From assembly GCA_000697355.1 (NCBI GenBank), contig JNEN01000829.1, positions 124,001 to 188,000 of the forward strand: a stretch of 64,000 nt of DNA, given 5' to 3'. Of this stretch, positions 1-11,079 are shown piece by piece. A program made the translations under genes and the position numbers. This DNA is from Syncephalastrum monosporum B8922. Taxonomy: Eukaryota; Mucoromycota; Mucoromycetes; Mucorales; Syncephalastraceae. Numbering within the stretch: the stretch's first letter is position 1; every line of letters begins with the position of its first letter. The notes under the pieces are model-generated. The model worked only from the letters and a program-made list of their open reading frames with translations, ran no database searches and had not been told where the DNA came from.

Positions 1-416
1 GTGATGAGAGAGATGCGCTGTCGAAAAGGATTCGAGAACAACAAAGACAAAAGTAAACACCAAAAAAAGGGACCCGTTTCTTTTATTCTGCGTGGTCGGA
101 GAACATCGGGGTTGCGCACGCCTAAAGGTTTTTTCTTGCTACATGAAATCATTCGATTTTGGCGACTCTTGGATATATCCAGAATTATGGTATTCTCAAA
201 ACATGGGGACCCCACTCCCTTCTCCACACATATAAAATGAAAGGCGAGACAGAAGATGGATTCTCTTTTTTTCCGTTTTCTTTTTGGGGTGCTTTCCACC
301 CGAACGAGGCGTTTCTCAGAAAAGAAGGAGGAGCGACCCAAAAAGGGAATGGCGTCATTTGGGCCACGACATGAGCCAATCATGCGCATGAAATATCTCC
401 TTTTCTCTTCCTGACT
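1..416. promoter_or_regulatory. 5' flank of the nagA-like gene
   Basis: No gene is supported here; the short open frames lack family resemblance. A TATA-like stretch (TATAAAATG) lies near 231-239, about 180 bases before the deacetylase start codon, and could serve as its core promoter. Assignment as promoter is inference from position only. Confidence 0.3.
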
Positions 417-1773
417 ATGCCCACGGTTGGCCACCCAGACGACACGACCATCTACAAACTCGTCAATGCCCGTCTTTTGATTGACCATCAGCTTGTGACG
501 GACCAGTATCTCTGGTTCCAGGGCGGCCGCATCATTGATGGCCGCACCACCTTTTTCAGCTTCAACAAGGAACCCGATGTCCTGATTGACGCGCAGGGCG
601 CCATCGTCGCTCCCGGATTTATAGACGCCCAAATCAACGGTGCTTTTGGCGTCGACTTCACCGAAGCGACGACGGAGGAGGAGGTTGACAGGGTCGCGCA
701 GGGCCTTGTCCAGTACGGCTGCACCGCGTTCTGCCCGACCGTGGTCAGCTCGGCGCCCGAGGTCTATCGAAAACTGCCTCTGCTGAGCCAGCGGCAGGTG
801 CCCGGCGGCGCTGAGTTGCTGGGCGCCCACCTCGAAGGTCCGTTCATTGCGACTGAGAAGAAGGGTGCGCATGACCAGGCCATCTTCCAGACCGCACACT
901 CCATCGACGCCATCGAGGCCGTGTATGGCAAGGGCTTCGAGAACCATACGCGCATCGTGACGCTTGCACCCGAACGCATGCAGGACGTGATACCCAAACT
1001 CGTTGCGAAGAATATCACGGTCTCCATTGGCCATTCCGCGGCTACGATGGAAGAGGCCGAGGAGGGCATCGCTCTCGGCGCAAACTTCATCACCCATCTC
1101 TTCAATGCCATGAAGCCTGTAAGCTAACCAACCCATACCCTATACACTACTGTACTATACTGCAGTGAGTGCATGTATGCTAACGCTCTCAATGCAGTTT
1201 CATCATCGTGATCCAGGTATGATCGGCCTACTGGGTGCCACCACGCTGCCCAACCCAGCCCGCATGGAGCACCATCCCGACCGATCCGCCACCACAGGCA
1301 ACAATGCCTTTTCCGTCGACCCGCGCCCTTTCTACGGTATCATCTGCGACGGCGTCCACGTCCATCCCAACTCGGTGCGCATCGCCTACTACGCTCACCC
1401 CAGCGGCTGCGTGCTCGTCACCGATGCACTCTCGGCAGCAGGCCTGCCGCAGGGCGTGTATCGTCTCGCTGACCGCGAGGTGGAAACCAAAGGCAAGAGC
1501 GGCGCCTATGTCAAGGGCACCGATACTCTGGCGGGTAGCACTACGTCAATTGATACCTGCGTCCGCAACTTTAAGAAATTCACGTCCTGCACCACCGTCG
1601 AAGCCCTCGAGGCCGCCACACTGCATCCGGCCCAGATGCTCGGGATCCAGCACCGCAAGGGCACGCTGCGTCCCGGATCCGATGCTGACTTTGTCTTTCT
1701 CGACGATGACCTCCATGTCCAACGCGTCTACCTTCGTGGTCAATGCGTCCATGATGTCCATGCGAAGCAATAA
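417..1773 (+). CDS. nagA: N-acetylglucosamine-6-phosphate deacetylase
   Basis: This enzyme removes the acetyl group from GlcNAc-6-phosphate in the cytosol, the step before glucosamine-6-phosphate deamination in chitin and amino-sugar catabolism. Two exons, 417-1118 and 1198-1773, flank a 79-nt intron with a TGCTAAC branch point; exon phases close and give 425 residues, normal for the family. Visible family motifs are the PGFIDAQINGA metal-site region, HLEGPF with the metal-binding glutamate, GHSAAT, THLFNAM at the splice site, FHHRDPG just after it, and LVTDAL with the catalytic aspartate. The first ATG of the frame is used. A different fungal symbol (DAC1) is used in Candida. No companion amino-sugar gene is adjacent. 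Confidence 0.93.
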
Positions 1774-1947
1774 AATCATAATGAGACTTGTCAAGCGTGC
1801 GATACAGTCACAGCGAATTGGTAAAGATGGATAATTTATTATATTACAGTACATACAGGTAGTAGCAATATCAATAGTAGTGATATTGGTGATAGTGATA
1901 ATAGTAGTAAAGCTGAGGATACAGGGCTGGCTCACATGGGTGCGCAT

Positions 1948-4900
1948 CTACTCCTTGCTGATGGCCCGGCTGGCCCGCATATCTGAATTAAAGCCACTGC
2001 GCACAGAATCGACGCGGTTGCGCACGAGGTCTGTGCCACGGACGAACTTGCGCATCACCTCAAACCGGGCAATGCGCGGCGGGCGGTTGTACTTCTTCAT
2101 CTCTTCGAGATAGTCCCTGTCCGCGAGCATATCATCCCCGTATTCGTCTGTCATCTCGGTGTTGTGCGACTCGCGCCGGTCATCGCCCTGCAACTGTGGT
2201 GAATGTTGCTTATGCTCTTGCTCGGACTGCCGCCGCTCGCGGTGTGCTCGCTGATGTTGCTCCAGCGGATCATCCAGGCCCGACTCGTCTTCGCGCATCC
2301 ACTGCTCCGCCTTGAGACGCATGGTCTCGTCGTCAAAGGGGTCGGCGCCGAGCATGTCGAGCGCAAACGACCGCAGGTGCGTGTGCACAGGCGAAAAGCC
2401 CGGGGTGATCTTGACACGCAGCTTGACCTGGCCAAACTCACCTTCCTCTGGCCAGCTGTCTTCGTTGCGGTTCGCTTCCTTGCTGTGCTCCGACAGTGGC
2501 GGATGCAAGCCGATCGTGAGCTCTTGCCAGTGGTTGTCGTACACGTCCTTCAGCCACAGCCGCCCCGTCGCGCGCACCGTGTTGACCGCACCCTGGCTCA
2601 GGTGCACGTACACGGCTGTGCGGTAACGCATCGTGAGCGGAAAGAACATCCGCCGTTCCGACCACAGGTTTTCGCCGGCGTCGTCGCGCTTGAGCTCGCG
2701 CGCCTTGACCCGTTTGAGGATGACAGGATCAATGTTGAGCGCTAGGGTCGCCCTCGTCGACCGCATGTAGTCAGTCGAGAAACCGCCTTTCAGGTTCGTG
2801 AACGTCACCCGATCGACGACGAGCGTGCAGACGTCCGAGCCGGACAGCTCGCGTGGCAGGCTCAGCTTGACCGGCTTGTACTTGAGACTCAAAAATACTT
2901 TTCCAAACCCAATGCCGTTCTGAAGGGGTACCCAGCGCTCGACTTCCTTGAACTTTGGTTTACTGTATCAGCAAAGTGTGGCAAAGCGAGCGCATCGTAT
3001 ATCATTCTTTACCTTGTCCTCATTGCTTTCAAACATGTCTGAGAGATAGAATACCTTCGTACCCAGCACCGGATCGCGTTCGAGATCCAGCGAAGCCTTG
3101 ACCGAGATACGCAGGAAAGCCGTGTCATAGTCTTTGACAAAATGCTCAGACTCGGCATTCCAATGCTGTTATCAGAAACGGTAAGTGTCTTGATGCCTTA
3201 CATCGCTCATGCACTTACAGGGCTTGAATTGCGCAGTTTGGCACGACTTTCGTACACCTTGCGATCATTCAGATAGACGATCGCATATGGGTTGACCACC
3301 TGGCTCGGGCTGTAGGGGTGCTTAAACTCGTCCGACGTAATGACCTCAGGGTCACCGATCTCCAGGTCAGCCGCTTCCGAAACATTGACAGTGAGGATGC
3401 CGCTCTTGTGAAGTGGGAAGAGGGGCTCGCGCTCAAGGCGGAGCTGTTCCGGAGAGCGTTTCTGGAGCTCGTTAAGGAAGCTCGGCGGCGGCGGCGCAAT
3501 GTACTTGGGGTGGAAAGACATGGTAAAGTGGAGCTGTATCTTGGACTCGTCGGCAGGCTTCTCATCCATAGGGGCCCAGCCATCAAACACGATCCGTTCT
3601 TCTTTGCACCAATCGACGACGTTTCCCTGCTTGTCGACTTTGCCCTCCACGATGTCCTTCACGGGAACTGACACGCAGCCCCACTCATCGTCGAATTTGA
3701 CTTTGTCCGCGTCCCAAACCTTGATATTCACCATCGACTTGTTGACAATGTCCTCTGTAGTGATGATAAGAATACGAGAAAAAAAAAACAAATGGTGGGA
3801 CGTTTTACCCTGCTTGATAAGGAGAAAGAGGTCTTCGTTCCACCTTGGGTCCGTGTCATTCGTTAATACGCGTGTGCTGGGAGCTGACCGCTCTTTTTGT
3901 GTGCTTAATGCGAGTGTCGCGTAAGAATCCTCCATATCTTTTCAAAAGTTAGGATTAAATATGGACAGGATTTACTGGACTCACCTTCAAGACTTCCGCT
4001 AGCCTCCCGTTTGGCTTCAATGACGCGCACCTTGATGACACCGATCGCAGACGTATCCATTGCTGCAGCTCCCATCATTTCCTTGATATTCAGCGTCATG
4101 GATTTCGGATCTACCAAGTCAGCGAAACCCAGCTTGACGGCTTCATTTATGATGGTTTTCATCATGGGTAACTAGGTCATCATGCATGTACAGACTTAGC
4201 ATATCATCTCTCAAATTCGTATCTTCTCCTCTTTCTTTGACTTGTTTCCCTTTCCTTTTGTACTTACGCGCATAACGTTCATATGCTTGGACAAGGGCAT
4301 GACACCGGTATCAATTTTGGGTACGCTCGTGAATGAAATGGTCACCTTGTTCACAAAAGGGAAGTCGGGCGCAGTCAGAATCTTGAAGCGCAACTTGCCT
4401 GTGCATTTTGTCAACTCGGCCTTGATATCGATAGGTGCCTTGATACCGGTCTTGAACCGGATGGCAATGCCAGGTGGAGCGGATGTCACATTGCGGCTGC
4501 TTGAGAGGGACGCGACCGGGTGCGCATGAAAGGCAAACGACGCTTCGCCAAACTAGCAGAGTATAATTGTGATTTTAGTTCTTCAATTCAGCTCAGTCAG
4601 TCCATCGTTTTTCATTACCAAAGCTTCTTCAGGTTGCCCAGCAACAGGTGGAAAAATGCGGATCCTGCCCAAACATGATGTGTGTCAGTATAGCTGTAGG
4701 ACGGGTAGAAGGAGAAGCTTACATGTCGATTCGTGGCGCATGGACGCCGACATCAAAATCGGTTACCTTGACCGCTTTCTATCATCATGTTAAGAAGAAG
4801 AAGACAGATGCAAAGAACCATGAACTCACAATAACAGCTGGTACAAGGCTCTGCAGAGTATCTTCGAGGATATCTTCAACAGAAACAAAGATGCTAGGGT

Positions 4901-6199
4901 CAATGCTACGCCAGATTTTTTCCAAAAAGTAGTTGAGCCACTCGACTGACTCGCCGTCTGGCGAATGAAGCTAGAGACAAAGTATATAAAAAGAAAGAAT
5001 GAGCGCTCGATACGTCATCTACATCATAGTGGCATCAACATACGGTCATGGACCCCTCTTGTTTTTCAAGCTGCCAATCCAGGCCATCTTGCGTCTCACG
5101 CCCCAGCACCCAGTAGGCCAGGCCACCTATTTGCAGTTGATTAGTACTGTACGTAGTCATTTCTTCCGACGGCGACTCACCAGCAAAGACACAAATGAGG
5201 CCAAACACATAACTAAAATGGATGCGACCCAAGATATAACACACAATGCTCGCCAAGACAAGGACTTTGAGCGCGTTGAGCTGCAGTCCCTGAACGAGCT
5301 GGTTGGGCTCGGCAGGCCGAAGGGGCAGCGGGTAGCGCAGCTTGTAGCACTTGCGTACCTCGATTTCTTCCTCCTCCTTGGCTTTTTCTTTGGCGGACTT
5401 GGTGCCAAAGGGCGAGAATGCGCCGATCAGGCTGCCTGCCCCCATGGCAATACCGCCTGCGCCGCTCGCAAGTGTCCCCGCCCCCCGCGTCACCCCGCTC
5501 GCGATGGTGCCTGCGCCGGATGTGACGCCGCCCACGATCTGGCCGGGCGCTTGGGCAAAACGGCCGGGTGCGCTTGTGATCGTGCTGCTCAGACTCGTCA
5601 AGTGTCTGTGTCCGGGGATACTGAATTTCTTGCTTGGCGGGGACTCTTTCTGGGACGGTGGTGACTGTATCCGGGCTTCCGGCTCTCCTTTGGGATGCGC
5701 TTTTGTGGGTGATTCTTGCGTTTGCGACTCAGGCTGCTGAGCTTCCTTTGTCTGTTGAATAGGTTCCTGTTGAGAGGGTTGTTCTGATAGCTGCTGTCCT
5801 GGTAGCTGCTCTTGCACTTTTGATTGTGGTTGTGATAGCGGCTCTTCTGGTGCTGCTTCACCGTCTTGGCGTGGTGGTTGCGCTTGCACGTGTGCAGCGT
5901 CCTTTGTATTATCCGTTGCCGTAGTTGCAGGAGGTGCCTCGTCGGCTGTAAACGAGGGTATCTCTCATTTAATTTGGTTATGCAAGGAAGCAACATCACT
6001 TGCCTTGATTTCTATCGAGTGGGTCGATGACTCTTTCTTCGTCTTCGTCCATACGTTTGCCGCTGAGGATGGGCGCCAATTGGCGCGTAAAAAGGTTTCT
6101 ACCTTTGCCGGTGGCACCTTTCTGCTCTGTTGCGGGTGACGGCGCTTGTGCTTGGGCGATGTCCCAGTTGGCCGAGTTTGGATCGTGAGACTCGTTCAT
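1948..6199 (-). CDS. Tricalbin (extended synaptotagmin-like ER-plasma membrane tether)
   Basis: The protein tethers ER to plasma membrane and moves lipid through its SMP domain. Twelve exons read from 6199: 6199-6004, 5945-5181, 5126-5044, 4970-4830, 4778-4723, 4664-4619, 4552-4268, 4171-3985, 3937-3809, 3754-3219, 3165-3013 and 2952-1948. All phases close, giving 1193 residues. The order is a polar Gln/Pro/Ser-rich N terminus, a hydrophobic hairpin near residues 285-340 split by intron 2, an SMP domain opening with SVEWLNYFLEKIW and containing DFDVGVHAPRID, then C2-type regions (KVWDADKVKFDDEWG is a typical C2 strand) and a more diverged C2-like C terminus. Intron 1 uses a GC donor (AAG/GCAAGT at 6003), forced by frame. 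It is divergent from the small gene at 6368, with about 170 bases between starts. Confidence 0.9.
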
Positions 6200-6367
6200 A
6201 ACCGTCGATAAGGATATATTGTATAAAAAGGAAAGAAAGCGAGTCGCGATGGGCGGGTGGATTTTTGCATTAATTTGATAAAATACCCGTTGATTGCGAG
6301 GGTTTCGAAATGATCCTTTTTCGCTGGAGTCCATTGGCGGGGTTTTTGTTTTCTTCCTTGTCAATCC
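6200..6367. promoter_or_regulatory. Shared divergent promoter, tricalbin / small membrane protein
   Basis: Only 168 bases separate the two outward-facing start codons, so both promoters must lie here. An AT-rich ATTGTATAAAAAGG block near 6217-6230 resembles a TATA element. No binding sites can be assigned with confidence. Confidence 0.4.
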
Positions 6368-6669
6368 ATGTCCCAAAGCAGACTTGTCAACATTCTCCTA
6401 GCCGTTGGCATTGGCGTCGGTACCGGGTTCTACGTGTTCGATCCCTTGCTCAGAGAATACCACACGTACGTACGATGGTCACTCTCTGTCGATTAGCTAA
6501 CTCCATTCGCTCTAGTGACACCCAAGGCACTTGGATGCTGCCCGGTGACGAAGAGCGATTGCGGCGGATCGAAGCAGCCAAGCACGAAGCCGAGCAAAAG
6601 GCCGAGGGAAAGCTCGACGCGCACATCTCGGACGAAAAGAAGGACTTCCCCATCAGCAAGACTACATAA
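6368..6669 (+). CDS. Small single-pass membrane protein, 83 aa
   Basis: Two exons (6368-6465 and 6516-6669) are separated by a 50-nt intron with a GCTAAC branch point; the join restores a clean frame of 83 residues. Residues about 5-24 (VNILLAVGIGVGTGFYVFD) form a glycine-rich membrane segment right at the N terminus, followed by a charged helix rich in Glu, Lys and Ala. Such a layout is typical of small mitochondrial inner-membrane or assembly proteins, but I do not recognise the family; an Ecm19-like identity is only a guess. The gene probably shares a bidirectional promoter with tricalbin. Confidence 0.75.
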
Positions 6670-6773
6670 AATATTGCCATATCCTTATTTATATCTCTTG
6701 TTCGATACCAGGCATGGGTGGCATGATGCGTCTCATAGAGAGGAAGGAATGGGTGGTACTTTTATTAAACCGC

Positions 6774-8650
6774 TTAGAGCATGACCAGGCCAACCTTGTG
6801 CCGTGCGACATCGGGGCACCGCCAGTTGTACATGTAAAAGTTCAGGTGGCCGTCGCCAGGGCCGAACTTTTGGTCATTGACGAAAAGTGCATTATCCGAC
6901 AGATCCAACGCGTTCACCACATCAAAGCCCTCCTATAACAGTAGCAACGAATAGCAACGATACCCGTGAGTACCCGGTCTTTTTCCTCATCGCCTGCCTT
7001 TCTTACCTTCCGCGCAAGGACCAGCGCCTCCCGAATCAGCTCATTCAGTCGGTTCTTGATGTACTTGTTCTCATCCACGCCAGTACCCTGAAGCTCCTCC
7101 GGAACAGCAACAGCATTGTAGAATAGATAGGCTGCGTTCAGCGTCGAGTGCTTGGGGTTGTTGATGACCGAGCTCGGGAGCGAGTAGAACGAGAACATGT
7201 CGGTGATCTTCTTTGTCTCGGGATCCTCCACGACGTAACTCCACACGACTTCCTCATGATGCAGGATCCAATGGGCAATATCCTCATCGGTCTCAAACAC
7301 AGGCGACATGTCGAATCTCTTCAGATACGTGTTCAGCAGCTGGCGCACTTGGGGCACATCTTCTGCCTTCATTGCACGCAGGTTGGGCAGTGTCGTCTCG
7401 TCCGGCACCTTGTAGTGCTTGATCATACGTGCCAACGTCCATTTGTGCGGCACGCGCGAGAAGTTGCATTCGACCAGCTTCTTTGGGTTCAACGAGCGAT
7501 GGTAGTACCTGATGGCGATCGGGGTGGATGAGCTCATGACTCTTTCTACGGTATACGCTAAGGACACTTACCGGCACGTGGCCAAAGGTTTAGGCAAGAC
7601 GACGCCAGCCGTGTAGACAGCTTGGAAGATGCCCTGCAGATGGCTCTGGCGGGTGATCTCACGAATGAGGACAGGTGCCAAGCGCTTGGATCGCAGTTTT
7701 TTGTGGACACACAAAAAGTTGATCTCTGTCACTCGGTTGGTGCTATTCCGTCCATAGATGGCGATGGTCACTACGTATACTTTCATTCTTTTCGCTCTGG
7801 ACTTACACATCATAGGTGCGGATATCAGCTGGGATGGCACTAATGAATGCGACGAGCTTCTTGTTGGATGCGACGCGCACACCAATGTGGTAGGACCGTC
7901 TCCAGCCGGGCGGTTGCAACGCCCTAAGAGAGACACATACGCGTACGCGTATATAATAAATCACTGATCCTTTTACCCGACTCCAGTGCGAGATATGAGA
8001 GCTTACCATTTCAAGAAGGGCGCCGAGTAGTCGAATCGGAACTGGGCGTCGTCATCCTCGACATAGTTGAACGTCAAGAGTTCATACAGCTCTTTGAGCT
8101 ATGAAAGGATGTATGTTAAATGACCTGTGCAGGCACTTTGCGCTTTTCAGGATTACCTCGGCTGGGTTCTCAAGGTCGACCTGTGTCCACTCGAACTCCT
8201 TGGGCAATGGCGGCGGGTCCTTGGCAACCTGATCGACAGGCACCGAAGGTTCAATCGGACCACACTCGGCAGAGTGCTCACCTGTGTGCTCAAAATGAAT
8301 GGAATGCGTGGTGTGTACTTTTAGTTTTACGTACCATGCTGCGGGACAGGCTGGGTGTTCCAGAATCGGTGATCGCCCACGTCCTTGTGAGCCTTGCCCG
8401 TCTTGAGCAGGCCACTTTGCTCCATAAGGGCGAGGTTCTTCATCATGGCATCCAACTGGGCACGCATCTCGTTCTGCTTCTTAGACGACGTCGCGTTGCT
8501 GCTGCTGCTGTTGCTGCTGCTGTTGCCTTTGCCCTTGAGCAATTCGTTCTCGATTTGCTTTCTCTGTGCCTTGGTCGCCATTTTGTCGATCTTGCCGACG
8601 AGGTTGTCGACGGTGTCCTGAGCCTTTTTACCCTTGTCGTCCTTGCTCAT
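6774..8650 (-). CDS. NMT1: Glycylpeptide N-tetradecanoyltransferase (N-myristoyltransferase)
   Basis: The enzyme transfers myristate from myristoyl-CoA to N-terminal glycines of cytosolic proteins and is essential in fungi. Seven exons: 8650-8335, 8281-8157, 8098-8007, 7923-7807, 7742-7572, 7508-7007 and 6932-6774; total 493 residues, the usual size. The first 100 residues are a Lys/Ser-rich extension. Hallmarks follow: [20 protein letters not shown] with the acyl-CoA pocket, [18 protein letters not shown] (acyl-CoA binding), [21 protein letters not shown], and the C-terminal GLVML whose terminal carboxylate is the catalytic base in this family. The start is the first ATG with a full family-like N terminus; poly-purine 5' leader precedes it. 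Confidence 0.97.
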
Positions 8651-8989
8651 GGTGAAATAAAAAGAAGAATAGACAAGAAGAGAAAGAAGAAGAAAAAGAA
8701 GAAAAAACACGCACGTATTGCTGGTTCCGTGAACGTTGCGCTGCGTTTGTGCGGAGCTCGCGGGTGCCGGCCCTCTACGTATCTTCCGCGTTGTTCCCAA
8801 CACCATCCTCCACGTGTCTCAACCAATGTCTTATGTCTCTTCCATATCATTGTAAATGTATTCGTTTCTCTATTTTACCAGTAACTTAAGAGAAGCTTTT
8901 CAGAGTGCTATGGATGAATGAGGGTATCGGTATATCATGGCGCTCGAGGATGCCTATCGCTGCGCGAATCAATTTCACAGCCCTACGCG
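8651..8989. promoter_or_regulatory. Short spacer between NMT1 start and ERO1 stop
   Basis: Both neighbours are on the minus strand, so this holds the 5' region of the myristoyltransferase gene and the 3' flank of ERO1. It includes a purine-rich leader (8653-8706). No gene is seen. Confidence 0.4.
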
Positions 8990-11079
8990 CTAGTCCTTGT
9001 AAGAATCCTGGCAACCGCGAGATCGGCGACGGCTAGAAAGCGGGCAGCCAGTCCATTTAGTGAATACCCTCTGACCATATTCTACTACTTACACTTCCTT
9101 CGAGTCGCTCATGATACAACTGTCGGAACCGTTCAATAGCATGCAGGCTTTCGGACAGGCGGTTGAGAGTGTTAAAAAGAGCCACGATCTCGGACCGTTT
9201 CAAGAGATGGTTATCGCCCTCATATCTAGAGCCTTATGAGTTCTGTATTCTTTCTGATGCGTTTAATACTCACTTCAGATTACCGTCCTCGTACGAGAAG
9301 AGGACCTTCAAGGCCGTGCCAAGACCAGCGGTTTGGATCTTACCCCACAGCCGGCATTTCGTGCAACCAACACAGTCCATGATACGCGAAACATTACGGA
9401 AGTGATCCCGAAACTCTTGACGAAGTGACTGCCCAAAATCGTCAGGTCCAGCAGTTTCTGGTAGAGCATTCAATAACTTACATTCGCATTATCATCTTGG
9501 AACATGACCGCCTCGTCAAAAGTCGTAGGACACTCGCGCGTTTTTGCGGTCAGATCGAGGACGAGTGACTTTTGAACGCGTCAGCTGAATTTGGAGAACA
9601 AAGCAGTTTCTCTCTTACCTTGATCTCTTTGTCGTCCTCAATATCATTACTGGTGCAGAAGGGGTACTTTTCGAGGTAGGGTCCGAGTTTGTTGATGGCG
9701 CGGACAACCAAAGCATAAGTAAAGTAGATGTTCTGCAAGCGTTCGGGATGGGCTCCCACACGGTGCACAAAGCAGTCCAGGTTCGGTCCCTGCATAATTT
9801 TGGAAAGTGAGTCATTATCGTCATGAGTTACAAGCACATCAGGCCGAAACTTACCCATTTTCCTGTCTTTTGATCAAAGTATTCATCACAAATGTGGAGC
9901 GTGATGGATGTATGCAGGCCTGTCGCACCATTATTAATTATCTTTTTATCCTTGTCTATTTTACGAATATTGATACCTGAGATCAAGCGGTAGTAGACGC
10001 GCTTTTCAAGACACATTTCTGAGCCATCATAATCACTTTCGTCGGGTATTTCCTGCAGATCATTGAGGTAATGCGCAAGCATGTTTTCTTTGGGAGGCAC
10101 ACGCGAGAATTCTTCCTTCTTTTCCACAAGCGGTTCTCCATGCTTCTCACAGGTCTCGCAGCCCTCCGTCATGTAGCGGCCAATGTTGAAGCAGTTTTCG
10201 TCATAAATAGCATTCCACACGCGAGCAGAGGATTCGCCTGCATAACCCGTAAATCGTTCTGGATTTTCCAGCAGGTCGACATAAACACCCTCTGACAACG
10301 AGAAAGGTTTCAGCCCATTGTCTCGTTATAGAACTACAGCCACTTACCCGAATCGCTCTCATCGTCAATAATGCAGAAATCCTTTTCATCCAGAGGGCAC
10401 TTTTCAAACGGTTTGAAGGACTGGGACATTCATGAGTGGATTTCCTTTTTGGGGTCACACAGAAACTTACCTGCCCCTCAGGCGATATTTTGACAGCACT
10501 TAGCGACTGGACGCGCCATTCCTCTGGCAAAATCGACTGATTCCATTATTGATATCCGTTAGCACCATGATTCTCCTACTTCGTCCAGTCTTTACCTCTT
10601 CGACGGTTTCGACGGCGCAGTCCCGACTCACGCACAGGCCATCGTCTTCCCAAAAAGGACATTCTCGCCAGAGGTCAAGCTGCCCACAGTTAAGAATCAT
10701 GCGTACGCGTCTTTATATGAGAGCAAGTACCTTATAGTACCGAAAGAATTTCGTCTTGACGAGGGCCTGCACCTTGTCGTATATGCTGCTCTGAATCTCT
10801 TCAATGCTGCGGTAATCGCAGCACGTGTCTTTGATCTGTCCTGTCGGCTAACAACACACTCAATCGTAAGTTTCCATGAAGACGAACCAGAAAGACGAGC
10901 ATGAGCATGAAATGCCAATTTACGTTGCAGTAATCTTGCGATGGGGATTGACGCAGGACATCCTGAACAAACTCGATCGGGTCGGGGTCCTGCAGCGGTT
11001 GTTTAAGGCCAGCGTCCGCCAATACAGCAGTGCCGACGCCAAGAAGAAGCAGCGTCTGTAACATTCGCCGTAACGTCAT
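8990..11079 (-). CDS. ERO1: ER oxidoreductin Ero1
   Basis: Ero1 is a flavoprotein thiol oxidase in the ER lumen that reoxidises protein disulfide isomerase using oxygen. Eleven exons: 11079-10924, 10847-10731, 10679-10596, 10536-10471, 10420-10348, 10291-9855, 9789-9619, 9568-9482, 9428-9274, 9225-9093 and 9070-8990; all phases close to 519 residues. Visible features are an N-terminal signal peptide ([18 protein letters not shown]), the shuttle-cysteine region ([15 protein letters not shown]), the FAD-pocket motifs [15 protein letters not shown] and [15 protein letters not shown], and the active site [12 protein letters not shown]. The last exon gives a basic tail (SSRRRSRG) after the conserved core. 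In yeast the gene is induced by the unfolded-protein response; no such element was identified here. Confidence 0.96.
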
